From Roseomonas nitratireducens (GTDB lineage Bacteria; Pseudomonadota; Alphaproteobacteria; Acetobacterales; Acetobacteraceae), in the NCBI RefSeq assembly GCF_017813355.1, contig NZ_JAGIYZ010000009.1:112842-176841 (forward strand): a DNA stretch of 64,000 nucleotides. Reading direction: 5' to 3'. A program made the position numbers and the translations under genes. Shown here piece by piece: positions 35,171 to 43,946 of this stretch; the first letter of the stretch is position 1, and the number at the start of each line of letters is the position of its first letter. Below the pieces are notes generated by a model. It did no database searches, had not been told where the DNA came from, and saw only the letters and a list, made by a program, of their open reading frames with translations.

Positions 35171-36757
35171 ATGCCGACACGCCGTTCCATCCTCGCCGCC
35201 GGGGCCACCGCCGCCGTCCCGGCCGGCCTCGCCAGCCCCGCCCTGGCCCAGGGGGCCGCGCGCAACGTGCTGCGCTTCGTCCCCCATTCCAACCTGGCCT
35301 CGATCGACCCGGTGGGCACCACCGGCTACATCGTCCGCAACCATGGCTACATGGTCTACGACACGCTGTTCGCGACGGATGCCGAATTCCGCATCCGCCC
35401 GCAGATGGTCGAATCCTGGGAAGGGTCCGGCACGGACCTGGTCTGGACCTTCCGGCTGCGCGAAGGCCTGCGCTTCCACGACAACGAGCCCGTCCGCGCC
35501 CAGGACGTGATCCCGAGCCTGCGCCGCTGGGGTGCGCGCGACAGCTTCGGCCAGACCCTGATGGCCGCGGTCGCCGAGATGAGCGTGGTGGACGACCGGA
35601 CCTTCCGCATCCGGCTCTCCCGCCCCTTCCCGCTGCTGGTCGACGCGATCGGGAAGCTGTCCTCCCAGGTGCCGTTCATCATGCATGAGCGGCATGCGAG
35701 CCTCGACCCCAACACGCCGGTGCCCGAGGCGATCGGGTCCGGCCCATTCCGCTTCCTGCGCGACCAGTGGGTGCCGGGCAGCCAGGCGGTTTATGAGCGC
35801 TTCGCCGGCTACGTGCCGCGCAACGAGCCCGCCTCCTCGGCCGCGGGCGGCAAGCGCGTGCATGTCGAGCGCGTCGAATGGCGCATCATCCCCGACCCCG
35901 CCACCGCCGCGGCCGCCCTGCAGACAGGCGAGGTCGACTGGTACGAGCAGCCGGCCTTCGACCTGCTGCCGCTGCTCCAGCGCGCCCGCGACGTGCGGCT
36001 CGAGCAGATCGACCCGGTCGGCTCGATCCTGATGCTGCGCTTCAACCACCTGCACGCGCCGTTCAACAACCCGGCGATCCGCCGCGCCGTGCAGATGGCG
36101 GTGAACCAGCGCGACTACCTGCAGGCGGTGGTCGGCAACGAGCGCTACTTCCGCGAATGCAAGGCCTTCTTCTCCTGCGGCACGCCGCTGGCGAGCAATG
36201 ACGGCATCGAGGCGATCGGCGGCAACCTCGACCGCGCGCGGCAGATGCTGCGCGAAGCCGGCTACGCCAACGAACCCGTGGTGATCATCAGCCCGACCGA
36301 CATCCCGGCCAACCACGCGCAGTCGCTGGTGACGCAGGACCTGCTGCGCCGGCTGGGCATGAATGTGGAGCTGGTGGCGACAGACTGGGGCAGCGTGCTG
36401 GCGCGGCGCGCCAACCGCAACGCGCCGGCGCAGGGCGGCTGGTCCATCTTCCACACCTGGTGGGTGGGGCCGGACCTCGCCAACCCGGCGCTGCACGCGC
36501 CGCTGCGCACGCACGGCGCCAATGCCTGGGCGGGCTGGCCGACGGATCCCGGGCTCGAGGCGCTGCGCGACCAGTTCCTCTCGGCTGCCACGCCGGCGGA
36601 ACAGACGCGCATCGCCGTCGAGATGCAGAAGCGCGCCTTCGAGGTCGTGCCCTATGTCACGATCGGCCAGATGTGGCAGCCGACCGCCTTCCGCCGGAAC
36701 GTGCAGGACATCCTGCCGAGCCCGGTGCCGCTGATGTGGAACGTGCGGAAGGTTTGA
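35171..36757 (+). CDS. ABC transporter substrate-binding protein, family 5
   Basis: This is a 528-residue periplasmic binding protein of the peptide/nickel (DppA/OppA) family. A twin-arginine-like signal (PTRRSILAAGATAAVPAGLASPALAQ) directs export. The mature part has LRFVPHSNLASIDPVGTT, YDTLFATDAEFRIRPQMVESWEGS and WTFRLREGLRFHDNEPVRAQDV, typical of lobe I. The start at 35171 is supported by AGGAGG at 35156-35161, 9 nt upstream. No permease or ATPase genes are adjacent, so the transporter must lie elsewhere or be shared. Ligand is unknown. Confidence 0.92.
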   Translation: MPTRRSILAAGATAAVPAGLASPALAQGAARNVLRFVPHSNLASIDPVGTTGYIVRNHGYMVYDTLFATDAEFRIRPQMVESWEGSGTDLVWTFRLREGLRFHDNEPVRAQDVIPSLRRWGARDSFGQTLMAAVAEMSVVDDRTFRIRLSRPFPLLVDAIGKLSSQVPFIMHERHASLDPNTPVPEAIGSGPFRFLRDQWVPGSQAVYERFAGYVPRNEPASSAAGGKRVHVERVEWRIIPDPATAAAALQTGEVDWYEQPAFDLLPLLQRARDVRLEQIDPVGSILMLRFNHLHAPFNNPAIRRAVQMAVNQRDYLQAVVGNERYFRECKAFFSCGTPLASNDGIEAIGGNLDRARQMLREAGYANEPVVIISPTDIPANHAQSLVTQDLLRRLGMNVELVATDWGSVLARRANRNAPAQGGWSIFHTWWVGPDLANPALHAPLRTHGANAWAGWPTDPGLEALRDQFLSAATPAEQTRIAVEMQKRAFEVVPYVTIGQMWQPTAFRRNVQDILPSPVPLMWNVRKV

Positions 36758-36769
36758 GACGACGCCGGG

Positions 36770-36793
36770 GGACGGGCCGCACGGCCCGTCCTT
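36770..36793 (+). terminator. Terminator-like hairpin after ABC binding protein
   Basis: GGACGGGCC (36770-36778) pairs with GGCCCGTCC (36783-36791) across the loop GCAC, 13 bp after the stop codon. The tail TTCAGACG has only two Ts, so termination may be partial. Confidence 0.5.
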
Positions 36794-36864
36794 CAGACGA
36801 TACGAATGATTCACGCCCACCCCGCATACTCACGAAATAGTGAACCCACGGGTGGAGCAGCGGC

Positions 36865-38643
36865 ATGTTCTGGAAGCGCGAGGATCGCCGGCATTCCGAT
36901 GAACAATCGGTCGCCCCGGCGCCAGGCACCCCAGCCGTCGCGCCGGAGCTCCGGGCCCTGCTCGACCAGGTCGTGGACGCCGTCGTCACGATCGATGGCC
37001 GCAACCACGTCGTCTACATGAACCCCGCGGCCGAGCGGCTCTGGGGCTGGTCGAGCGCCGAGGTGCTCGGCAGGAACGTCTCGATGCTCGTGCCGCGCGC
37101 GATGCAGTCGCGGCACGATGGCTTCGTCGACCATCACCGCCGCACCGGCGAGAACAAGATCGTCGGCACCTCCCGTGCCGTCCAGCTCGAAAGGCGCGAC
37201 GGCGCGGTCATCTGGGTCTCGCTCTCCCTCTCGAAGGTCGAGCTGCCGGGCGGCGAGCACGGCTATACCGCCTTCGTGCGCGACGTGACCGCCGAACGGA
37301 ACGCGCAGGAGACGATCAACCAGACGCTGGAGCAGGCGCTCGACGCGGTCGTCTGCATCGACGAGCGGAACAACGTCACCTTCTTCAACGCCGCGGCCGA
37401 GCGCCTGTGGGGCTACGCGCGCGACGAGGTGATCGGCCACAACGTCAAGATGCTGGTCCCGGCGGCGATGCAGGGACACCACGACGGCTTCGTCAACCGC
37501 CACCGCGAGACCGGCCAGGACAGGATCGTCGGCACCTCCCGCGAGGTCCGGGTGCCGCGCAAGGACGGCAGCTCGGTCTGGGGCAGCCTCTCGCTCAGCC
37601 GCATCCGCCTGTCCAACGGCAACCAGGTCTACACCGCCTTCATCCGCAACGTGGATGCGGAGGTGCGGCAGCGCGAGCAGTTCAAGCTGCTCTCGCTGGT
37701 GGCCGACGAGACGGACAACTCCGTCATCATCACCGACGCGCAGCGCCGCATCGAATACGTCAACCGCGGCTTCGAGCGCATGACCGGCTACGCCGCGGCC
37801 GAGGTGATCGGCCGCAAGCCGGGCGACTTCCTGCAGGGCCCGCTGACCGAGGCCGCGACGGTCGAGCGGATCCGGGAATCGCTTCGCGACGGCGTGCCGA
37901 GCTATGTCGAGATCCTGAACTACCACAAGGACGGCTCGCCCTATTGGGTAAGCCTCGCGATCAACCCGGTCCGCAACGACGCGGGCGTCATCGAGCGCTA
38001 CATCTCGATCCAGGCGAACGTCACCGAGACCAAGCAGGCATCCCTGAAGTTCGACAGCAAGATCCGCACGATCTCGGCCACCAACGTGATCGCGGAATGG
38101 ACCATGGCGGGCGCGCCGATCGACGGCGCCTCGCTGCCGCTGTCCGACATCCTGCCCGCGGATGCGCTCCGCCGCGTCTCAGCGGGAGAGGCCGTGCGCC
38201 GCGAGGTCGCCTTCCCCGACGGGACCGGCGCCAGGCGCTGGCTCGACGCGATCTTCTCCTGCCAGCGGCGCTTCGACGGCAGCGCGGAGAGCATCCTGAT
38301 GTGCGGCGTCGATGTCTCGGTACGCCGGGAGGCCGTGCAGGAAACGGAAGTCGCCGTCGCGGACGCGGTCGAGAGTTCGCGGCGGATCGGCCAGATCAGC
38401 GCGACCATCCAGGGCATCGCCGGCCAGACCAACCTGCTGGCGCTGAACGCGACCATCGAGGCCGCACGCGCGGGCGAGGCCGGGCGGGGCTTCTCGGTGG
38501 TGGCGCAGGAGGTCAAGGGACTCGCCGCCCGGGCGCGCGACGCGGCGCAGGAAATCGACACCCTGGTCGGCGAGACCACGCGGCGGATCGAAGCCCTGGC
38601 CGGCACGATGCAGCGTCTGAACGGGCAGGCCGGCGAAGGCTAG
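36865..38643 (+). CDS. Soluble multi-PAS methyl-accepting chemotaxis protein
   Basis: This is a 592-residue cytoplasmic chemoreceptor without transmembrane helices. PAS1 (about 28-145) and PAS2 (150-268) are close duplicates. They share LGRNV..LVP / [10 protein letters not shown], a HDGFV segment (H84; H205/H206) and KIVGTSR / RIVGTSR, which recalls FixL-type haem PAS domains. PAS3 (275-390) has [13 protein letters not shown]-like but without the flavin cysteine. A degenerate fourth PAS follows. The signalling part (about 490-592) keeps the tip [30 protein letters not shown] but is only about 100 residues long. Oxygen or redox sensing is inferred. Confidence 0.9.
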   Translation: MFWKREDRRHSDEQSVAPAPGTPAVAPELRALLDQVVDAVVTIDGRNHVVYMNPAAERLWGWSSAEVLGRNVSMLVPRAMQSRHDGFVDHHRRTGENKIVGTSRAVQLERRDGAVIWVSLSLSKVELPGGEHGYTAFVRDVTAERNAQETINQTLEQALDAVVCIDERNNVTFFNAAAERLWGYARDEVIGHNVKMLVPAAMQGHHDGFVNRHRETGQDRIVGTSREVRVPRKDGSSVWGSLSLSRIRLSNGNQVYTAFIRNVDAEVRQREQFKLLSLVADETDNSVIITDAQRRIEYVNRGFERMTGYAAAEVIGRKPGDFLQGPLTEAATVERIRESLRDGVPSYVEILNYHKDGSPYWVSLAINPVRNDAGVIERYISIQANVTETKQASLKFDSKIRTISATNVIAEWTMAGAPIDGASLPLSDILPADALRRVSAGEAVRREVAFPDGTGARRWLDAIFSCQRRFDGSAESILMCGVDVSVRREAVQETEVAVADAVESSRRIGQISATIQGIAGQTNLLALNATIEAARAGEAGRGFSVVAQEVKGLAARARDAAQEIDTLVGETTRRIEALAGTMQRLNGQAGEG

Positions 38644-38658
38644 CGCCGGCCCTCGCGG

Positions 38659-39627
38659 TCAGTCGACGGTCATGTTCGCCTGGCGGATGACCGCGGCCCA
38701 GCGTTCCCGCTCCCAGCGGATCAGCCGGGCGAAGCCCTCGCCGTCGAGGTTGGAAGGCTCGGCGCCCTCGTCGCGCAGGCGGCGGATCACCTCGGGGTCG
38801 GACAGCGCCTGGCGCATCGCCTCGAACAGCCGGGCCCGGATCGGGGCCGGCGTGCCACGCGGCGCGAGCAGCCCGTACCAGGCGGTCGCCTTGTAGCCGG
38901 GGATGGTGTCCGCGACGGTCGGCACGTTGGGCAGCACGGCGATGCGGCTCTCGCCGGTCACGGCGATCGGCCGCACCTGCCCGCCGCTGATGAGGCCGAC
39001 CACCGAGGGCAGCGTCGTGATCATGAAGTGCAGGTGCCCCGCGACCACGTCGGTCAGCGCGGGCCCCGCGCCGCGGAAGGGCACGTGTTCCGCCTGCAGC
39101 CCCGCCATCTGCAGCATCAGCGCCGCGGCCAGGTGGCTGGCCGAGCCGTTGGAAGCGCTGCCATAGGTCACCTGGCCGCCCCCGGCGCGGATCTCGGCAA
39201 GGAGCTCCTGCAGGGTCTGGGCGCGCGACTTCGGCCCGACCACGACGACGAGCGGCGCGTCGGCGACGAGGCCGATCGGCTCAAGCGCGCGTTCCGGATC
39301 GATGCGCATGTTGCGGAACAAGGAGACGTTCACGCTCATCGGGCCATGGTTGCCCATCAGCAGCGTGTAGCCGTCCGGCCGGGCGGAGGCCGCGGCCTCG
39401 GTCGCGATGTTGCCGCCGGCGCCCGGGCGGTTCTCCACCACCACCGGCTGGCCGAGGATGCCCTGCATCGGCGTGGCCAGCGTGCGCGCGATCAGGTCCG
39501 TGCCGCCGCCCGGGGCGAAGGCCAGCAGGATGCGGATCGGGCGGTTCGGGAAGGGTGCCTCCTGCGCCGCGGCCGGCAGGGCCGCGAGGGCAGGCAGGGC
39601 AGCGAGCATCGTCCGGCGGGGGGTCAT
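38659..39627 (-). CDS. Bug family (TctC-like) substrate-binding protein
   Basis: This is a 322-residue extracytoplasmic binding protein of the tripartite tricarboxylate transporter family. The signal peptide is MTPRRTMLAALPALAALPAAAQ. Typical segments are PFPNRPIRILLAFAPGGGTDLIAR, ENRPGAGGNIATEAAA and YGSASNGSASHLAAALM. Members usually bind carboxylates or small aromatic acids. TctA and TctB membrane genes are absent, as is common for the expanded orphan Bug sets of such bacteria. It is convergent with the chemoreceptor and divergent from chrA. Confidence 0.93.
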   Translation of the reverse strand: MTPRRTMLAALPALAALPAAAQEAPFPNRPIRILLAFAPGGGTDLIARTLATPMQGILGQPVVVENRPGAGGNIATEAAASARPDGYTLLMGNHGPMSVNVSLFRNMRIDPERALEPIGLVADAPLVVVVGPKSRAQTLQELLAEIRAGGGQVTYGSASNGSASHLAAALMLQMAGLQAEHVPFRGAGPALTDVVAGHLHFMITTLPSVVGLISGGQVRPIAVTGESRIAVLPNVPTVADTIPGYKATAWYGLLAPRGTPAPIRARLFEAMRQALSDPEVIRRLRDEGAEPSNLDGEGFARLIRWERERWAAVIRQANMTVD

Positions 39628-39752
39628 GGCGGATGGCCTTCCTCTGGGCCGGGTCTCCGCCCGGCGGCGACAGGACAGTTATTCAACCGGATCGCGGAAG
39701 GGAAGGCGCGCGGGGGTTGATCGCGGCCCCGGGGCGCGGTCCCCTGGCGGCA

Positions 39753-40310
39753 ATGACCGACTCCGCGCCACGCCCGGTTCCGACGCTGCCCGACCTCTTC
39801 CTCACCTACGGCAAGATCGGGCTGATCGGCTTCGGCGGCATCAATGCCTGGGCACGCCGCGTGCTGGTCGAGGAAAAGCGCTGGCTGACCGACCAGGAAT
39901 ATGCCGAGACGCTCGGCCTTGGGCAGGTGCTGCCCGGGCCGAACGCGCTCAACGCCGCCATCATGGTGGGGGACCGCTTCCACGGCACGGCGGGCGCCAT
40001 CGCCGCCCCCGGGGCGATGTTCGGCGGCCCGCTGGTCCTGCTCGCCGGCCTTGCCATGTTCTACGACGCCTATGGCGAGGTGCCGGTGGTCAAGGCCGTG
40101 CTGGCCGGCGTTGCCGCCGCCGCCGCCGGCATGGTGATCGGCACGGCGGCGAAGATGACGCAGAAGCTGAAGCCGCCGCCCACCTTGCTGGCCGTCGGGC
40201 TGTGCGCGCTGCTGGCGGCGGGCGTGCTGCGCGTGCCGCTGCCCTGGGTGGTGCTGGGGCTCGCGCCCTTCGGCATCCTGGCCGCGTGGCGGGCGCTCTC
40301 GGCGAAATGA
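39753..40310 (+). CDS. chrA: Chromate transporter, N-terminal half-type subunit
   Basis: This 185-residue protein has a single CHR domain. It begins LFLTYGKIGLIGFGGINAWARR, the duplicated family motif, then VLPGPNALNAAIMVGDRFHG with the conserved PGP. About five hydrophobic helices follow. Short CHR proteins work as pairs, and a second CHR protein is encoded immediately downstream with an ATGA overlap. Chromate efflux is the family function, but sulfate or other oxyanions are possible. It diverges from the Bug gene. Confidence 0.88.
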   Translation: MTDSAPRPVPTLPDLFLTYGKIGLIGFGGINAWARRVLVEEKRWLTDQEYAETLGLGQVLPGPNALNAAIMVGDRFHGTAGAIAAPGAMFGGPLVLLAGLAMFYDAYGEVPVVKAVLAGVAAAAAGMVIGTAAKMTQKLKPPPTLLAVGLCALLAAGVLRVPLPWVVLGLAPFGILAAWRALSAK

Positions 40311-40831
40311 CCGCGACGGTCTTCTGGCAGCTCGTCTGGGGCTTCGGGGCGATCTCGCTCGTCTCGGTGGGCGGCGGCATCGCCGTGCTGCCCGAGATGC
40401 ACCGCCTGGTGGTCGAGGTGCATGGCTGGATGAGCGATGCCGATTTCGCGCGGCGCTTCGCCCTGGCCCAGGCGGCGCCGGGGCCGAACGTGCTGGTCGT
40501 CGGGCTGTTCGGCTGGCACGTGGGCGGCATCGGCGGCATGCTGACGGCGGTGCTCGCGATGACGCTGCCGACCTCGGTCATGGCCTTCGGCTTCTCGCGC
40601 CTGCGGACGCGCCTGTCGGGGCGCTTCTGGCTGCGGGTGGTGGAACGCGGGCTGGTGCCGATCGCGGTCGGGCTGATCGCCGCCTCCGGCCTCATCCTTG
40701 CGCAGGGCACGTCGACGGGGTGGCTGCCGGTCCTGCTCACGGCCGCCTCCGCGGTCTTCGTCTGGCGGACGGATTTCTCGCCGCTCTGGGTGCTCGGCGC
40801 CGGCGCGCTGGTCGGGCTGGCCTTCCTGTGA
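40307..40831 (+). CDS. chrA: Chromate transporter, second half-type subunit
   Basis: This is a 174-residue partner CHR protein. It opens FWQLVWGFGAISLVSVGGGIAVLPEM and carries FALAQAAPGPNVLVVGLFGWHVGG, the PGP motif in the opposite half. With the preceding gene it forms the split short-chain ChrA pair, which inserts in opposite orientations. Its ATG overlaps the first chrA stop, and its own stop overlaps the GTG of the FrhB-like gene (GTGA). All three should be translated together. Confidence 0.88.
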   Translation: MTATVFWQLVWGFGAISLVSVGGGIAVLPEMHRLVVEVHGWMSDADFARRFALAQAAPGPNVLVVGLFGWHVGGIGGMLTAVLAMTLPTSVMAFGFSRLRTRLSGRFWLRVVERGLVPIAVGLIAASGLILAQGTSTGWLPVLLTAASAVFVWRTDFSPLWVLGAGALVGLAFL

Positions 40832-42033
40832 GCGTCGAGGCGCCGCCGCTGCGCGAACCCGCGCCACGGGGCCTCTGCACCGATTGCGGCGTCTCCCGCA
40901 TGGCGGATGCGAAGGCCTGCGGGGCGGCCTGCCAGTTCATAAAGCCCGATTACGCGGCGCTGGAAGCGCGCGTGCATGGCCGCGCCCGCGACCCCGCCCG
41001 CCCGGACGAGACGCATTTCGGCCCCTTCCGCCGCATGGTCCGCGCCGCGCTGCGCGCCCCGGCGGAGGGCGCGCAATGGACCGGCATCACCACCCGCATC
41101 GCGGAACGCCTGCTGGAGTCCGGCGCGGTGACCGCCGTGCTGACCATGGCGCCGGATCCGGAGGATCGGTGGAAGCCCGTCCCCGTGCTGGTGACGAAGC
41201 CCGAGGGCATGGCCGCCTGCCGCGGCATGCGCATGGGCTACGCGCCGCTGCTGGCGCTTCTGGAACCGGCCGCCGCGGCCGGGCACAGGCGCATCGCCAT
41301 CATCGGCATCCCCTGCCAGGTCTATGCGCTGCGGGCGCTGGAAGAACGCCTCGGCTTCGAGGAGGTCTTCGTCATCGGCACGCCGTGTTCGGACAACACA
41401 ACGACGGAGAATTTCCACAAGTTCCTCGCGCTGGTGGACCCGACGCCGGCGACCGTGACCTACCTGGAATTCCGCGCCGACTACCATGTCGAGATCCGGC
41501 ACGAGGATGGCCGCAGGCGCGAGATCCCCTTCCTGATGCTCCCGCTGTCGGACCTGCCCGGCGACTTCTTCCCGCTCACCTGCCGCACCTGCGTCGACTA
41601 CACCAACGCGCTGGCGGACATCACGGTCGGCTACATGGCCGGCACCGGCGCGCAATGGCTGATCGTGCGCAACGCGAAGGGGGAGACGCTTCTCTCCCTG
41701 CTCGGCGAGGAGGTGGCGGTGGAGACCCCGCGCGACGCCGGCCGGCGCACCGCGGCGGTGAAGGGGTTCATGGCCAACACCGAACGCGCCGCGGGCGGGC
41801 TGCCGCTGCGGCGCATGCCGAACTGGGCGCGGCCGATCGTCGCCTGGCTGCAGCCGCGGATCGGCCCGCGCGGGCTGGAATTCGCCCGCGCGCGGCTCGA
41901 GATGAAGGCGATCGAGACGGTGCTGCACCTGCGCCGGCAGAAGCCGGGCATGATGCGCAACATGATCCCGCGCCATGTCTGGGCGCTGGTGGAACGCTAC
42001 GGGCTGAAGCCGGGCCCGGACGAGACGCGCTGA
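40828..42033 (+). CDS. FrhB/BciB-like iron-sulfur flavoprotein
   Basis: This is a 401-residue protein of the coenzyme F420 hydrogenase/dehydrogenase beta-subunit family. Cysteines C17, C20, C31 and C35 at the N-terminus, together with IGIPCQVYALRAL and TCRTCVDYTNALADITVGY, look like iron-sulfur ligands. The NALADITVGYM segment is close to the BciB/HCAR branch, which reduces 8-vinyl chlorophyllides or hydroxymethyl chlorophyll with ferredoxin and FAD. No other pigment gene is in the window. Translation is coupled to the chrA pair, an unexplained partnership. Confidence 0.78.
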   Translation: MSVEAPPLREPAPRGLCTDCGVSRMADAKACGAACQFIKPDYAALEARVHGRARDPARPDETHFGPFRRMVRAALRAPAEGAQWTGITTRIAERLLESGAVTAVLTMAPDPEDRWKPVPVLVTKPEGMAACRGMRMGYAPLLALLEPAAAAGHRRIAIIGIPCQVYALRALEERLGFEEVFVIGTPCSDNTTTENFHKFLALVDPTPATVTYLEFRADYHVEIRHEDGRRREIPFLMLPLSDLPGDFFPLTCRTCVDYTNALADITVGYMAGTGAQWLIVRNAKGETLLSLLGEEVAVETPRDAGRRTAAVKGFMANTERAAGGLPLRRMPNWARPIVAWLQPRIGPRGLEFARARLEMKAIETVLHLRRQKPGMMRNMIPRHVWALVERYGLKPGPDETR

Positions 42034-42092
42034 ATGCCTTGCGCGCGCGCTGCCGCACGCGCAGAAGGCTGGGACATGCGAAGGACACGGCC

Positions 42093-42416
42093 ATGATGGA
42101 CAAGGACGCGCTGACCGCCTGGGCGCTTGCGAATGGCTGGACGATGATCGCGGGCAACCCCTCGCTGACCAAGCCGTCCTCGCCGAAGGAGGCGATCGTG
42201 CGCATGTTGCTGAAGGCGACGGTCGTCACCATCGAGGCGAAGAAGCCCGCCGGGAAGTGGGAGAAGCTCGCCTCCGAGCCCTACGGCAGGATCGAGCCCG
42301 ACCCGGAAGGCGGCCCGCCACAGGGCCTAGGCTTCGCCAACTTCCCGAGCCTGAACATGCTGATGCAGGAAAACCGCGACCGGCAGGTGTTCGCGCGCAT
42401 GACCGGCAAGGGGTGA
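42093..42416 (+). CDS. Small hypothetical protein
   Basis: This is a 107-residue soluble protein of unknown family. It starts MMDKDALTAWALANGWTMIAGNPSLTKPSSPKEAIVRM. It ends FPSLNMLMQENRDRQVFARMTGKG, with a proline- and glycine-rich centre. Coding is supported by a clear ATG pair at 42093/42096, sensible amino-acid composition and its fit between two same-strand genes (59 bp after the FrhB-like gene). I do not recognise a function. Confidence 0.62.
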   Translation: MMDKDALTAWALANGWTMIAGNPSLTKPSSPKEAIVRMLLKATVVTIEAKKPAGKWEKLASEPYGRIEPDPEGGPPQGLGFANFPSLNMLMQENRDRQVFARMTGKG

Positions 42417-42456
42417 GATTGACCGGGGCTCCGCTTGCGCGGCACATCGGCCCGCC

Positions 42457-43872
42457 ATGACCAACCCTGCCCTGCCCGCCGCCCTCGCCACCCTGCTCGG
42501 CCCCGCCGGCCTGCTCACCGACCCGGCTGACATCGCGCCCGCCCTGTCCGACTGGCGCGGGCTGTACCGCGGCGCCGCGCTCGCGGTGCTGCGCCCGGCG
42601 AACACGCAGCAGGTCGCCGACTGCGTGCGCATCTGCGGCGAGGCCGGCATCGCCATCGTGCCCCAGGGCGGCAATACGTCGATGGTCGGGGGTGCCACGC
42701 CGGAAGGCAACGGCCGCTCCGTCGTCCTGTCCCTCGCGCGCATGAACCGCATCCGGGATGTCGACCCGCTCGACATGACCATGACCGCGGAGGCGGGCGT
42801 GGTGGTGAAGGTCGCGCAGGATGCCGCGGCCGAGTGCAACTGCCTTTTCCCGCTGTCCTTCGGCGGGGAAGGCACGGCGATGATCGGCGGCATCCTGTCG
42901 ACCAACGCCGGCGGCAACACCACGGTGCGCTACGGCAATGCCCGCGAACTGATGCTCGGCCTGGAAGTGGTGCTGCCCGACGGGCAGGTCTGGAACGGGC
43001 TGCGCCGCCTGCGCAAGGACAATACCGGCTACGCGCTGCGGCATCTGTTCGTGGGCGCGGAAGGCACGCTCGGCATCATCACCGCGGCGACGCTGCGCCT
43101 GTTCGCCCGCCCGCGGGCGAACGAGGTGCTGTTCTGCTCGGTGGCCGACGAGGATGCCGCGCTGTCCGTCTTCCGCCGCTTCCGCGAGGCGGACGAGACC
43201 GCGATCCGCGCCTTCGAGTACATGTCGGGCCTCGGCGTCGACTTCGCGCTAAAGCACATCCCCGGCGTGAGCCTGCCGCTGGCCGAGCGCGCCGACCACT
43301 ACATCCTCGTCGACCTCGCCTCGACCCGCGCGGATGCCGACCTGCAGGGGCTGGCCGAACAGGTGCTCGGCGCGGCGATGGAGGCGGGCGAGGTCATGGA
43401 CGCGGTGATCGGCGGCAGCGAGGCGCGCCGCGCCGCCATCTGGCGCATCCGCGAGGAACACCCCGAGGCGCAGCGCAAGGAAGGCGCTTCGGTCAAGAAC
43501 GACGTGTCCGTCCCGGTCTCGAAGGTGCCGGAACTGATCCGGCGCGCCTCGGCGGCCTGCGAGTCGCTGATCCCGGGGATCCGCCCCGTGCCCTTCGGCC
43601 ATATGGGCGACGGCAACATCCACATGAACCTCGAGCAGCCGGTGGGCATGGACCCGGACGCCTTCCTCGCCCGCAGCCATGACATCATGGACACGGTGAA
43701 CGAGGTGGTGCGCGACCTCGACGGCTCCTTCTCCGCCGAGCACGGAATCGGCCGGCTCAAGACCGACATGATGGAGGCCTGGCGCGGCGGCGCGGAGCTG
43801 GATGCGATGCGGCGCATCAAGGCCGCGCTCGACCCCGCGGGCCTGATGAACCCCGGCAAGGTCCTGCCCTGA
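42457..43872 (+). CDS. FAD-linked D-2-hydroxyacid dehydrogenase (GlcD/D2HGDH-like)
   Basis: This 471-residue flavoprotein is of the VAO/GlcD family. The FAD-binding domain has PQGGNTSMVGGATPEGNGRSV and GGILSTNAGGNTTVRYGNAREL. The cap domain ends with GHMGDGNIHMNLEQP, where metal and substrate histidines sit, and AEHGIGRLK. Such enzymes oxidise D-2-hydroxyglutarate, D-lactate or glycolate and pass electrons to ETF or quinone. No glcE/glcF partners are adjacent, which favours a stand-alone D2HGDH-like enzyme. Confidence 0.9.
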   Translation: MTNPALPAALATLLGPAGLLTDPADIAPALSDWRGLYRGAALAVLRPANTQQVADCVRICGEAGIAIVPQGGNTSMVGGATPEGNGRSVVLSLARMNRIRDVDPLDMTMTAEAGVVVKVAQDAAAECNCLFPLSFGGEGTAMIGGILSTNAGGNTTVRYGNARELMLGLEVVLPDGQVWNGLRRLRKDNTGYALRHLFVGAEGTLGIITAATLRLFARPRANEVLFCSVADEDAALSVFRRFREADETAIRAFEYMSGLGVDFALKHIPGVSLPLAERADHYILVDLASTRADADLQGLAEQVLGAAMEAGEVMDAVIGGSEARRAAIWRIREEHPEAQRKEGASVKNDVSVPVSKVPELIRRASAACESLIPGIRPVPFGHMGDGNIHMNLEQPVGMDPDAFLARSHDIMDTVNEVVRDLDGSFSAEHGIGRLKTDMMEAWRGGAELDAMRRIKAALDPAGLMNPGKVLP

Positions 43873-43875
43873 TCC

Positions 43876-43905
43876 GCCTTCGCAACGGAACGGGACGGCG
43901 AAGGC
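43876..43905 (+). terminator. Candidate hairpin after GlcD-like gene
   Basis: GCCTTCGC (43876-43883) pairs with GCGAAGGC (43898-43905) over a 14-nt loop and is followed by TTCC. The loop is long and the T-run short, so this is a weak terminator candidate before lptF. Confidence 0.35.
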
Positions 43906-43946
43906 TTCCTGGCCCGGCCGCAAACCTCTAGTTTGCCGGCGCCGTG

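Noticed and set aside
36830..36843. TCAC/GTGA inverted repeat before the chemoreceptor
   Set aside because: Only 4-bp arms, expected by chance in this sequence.
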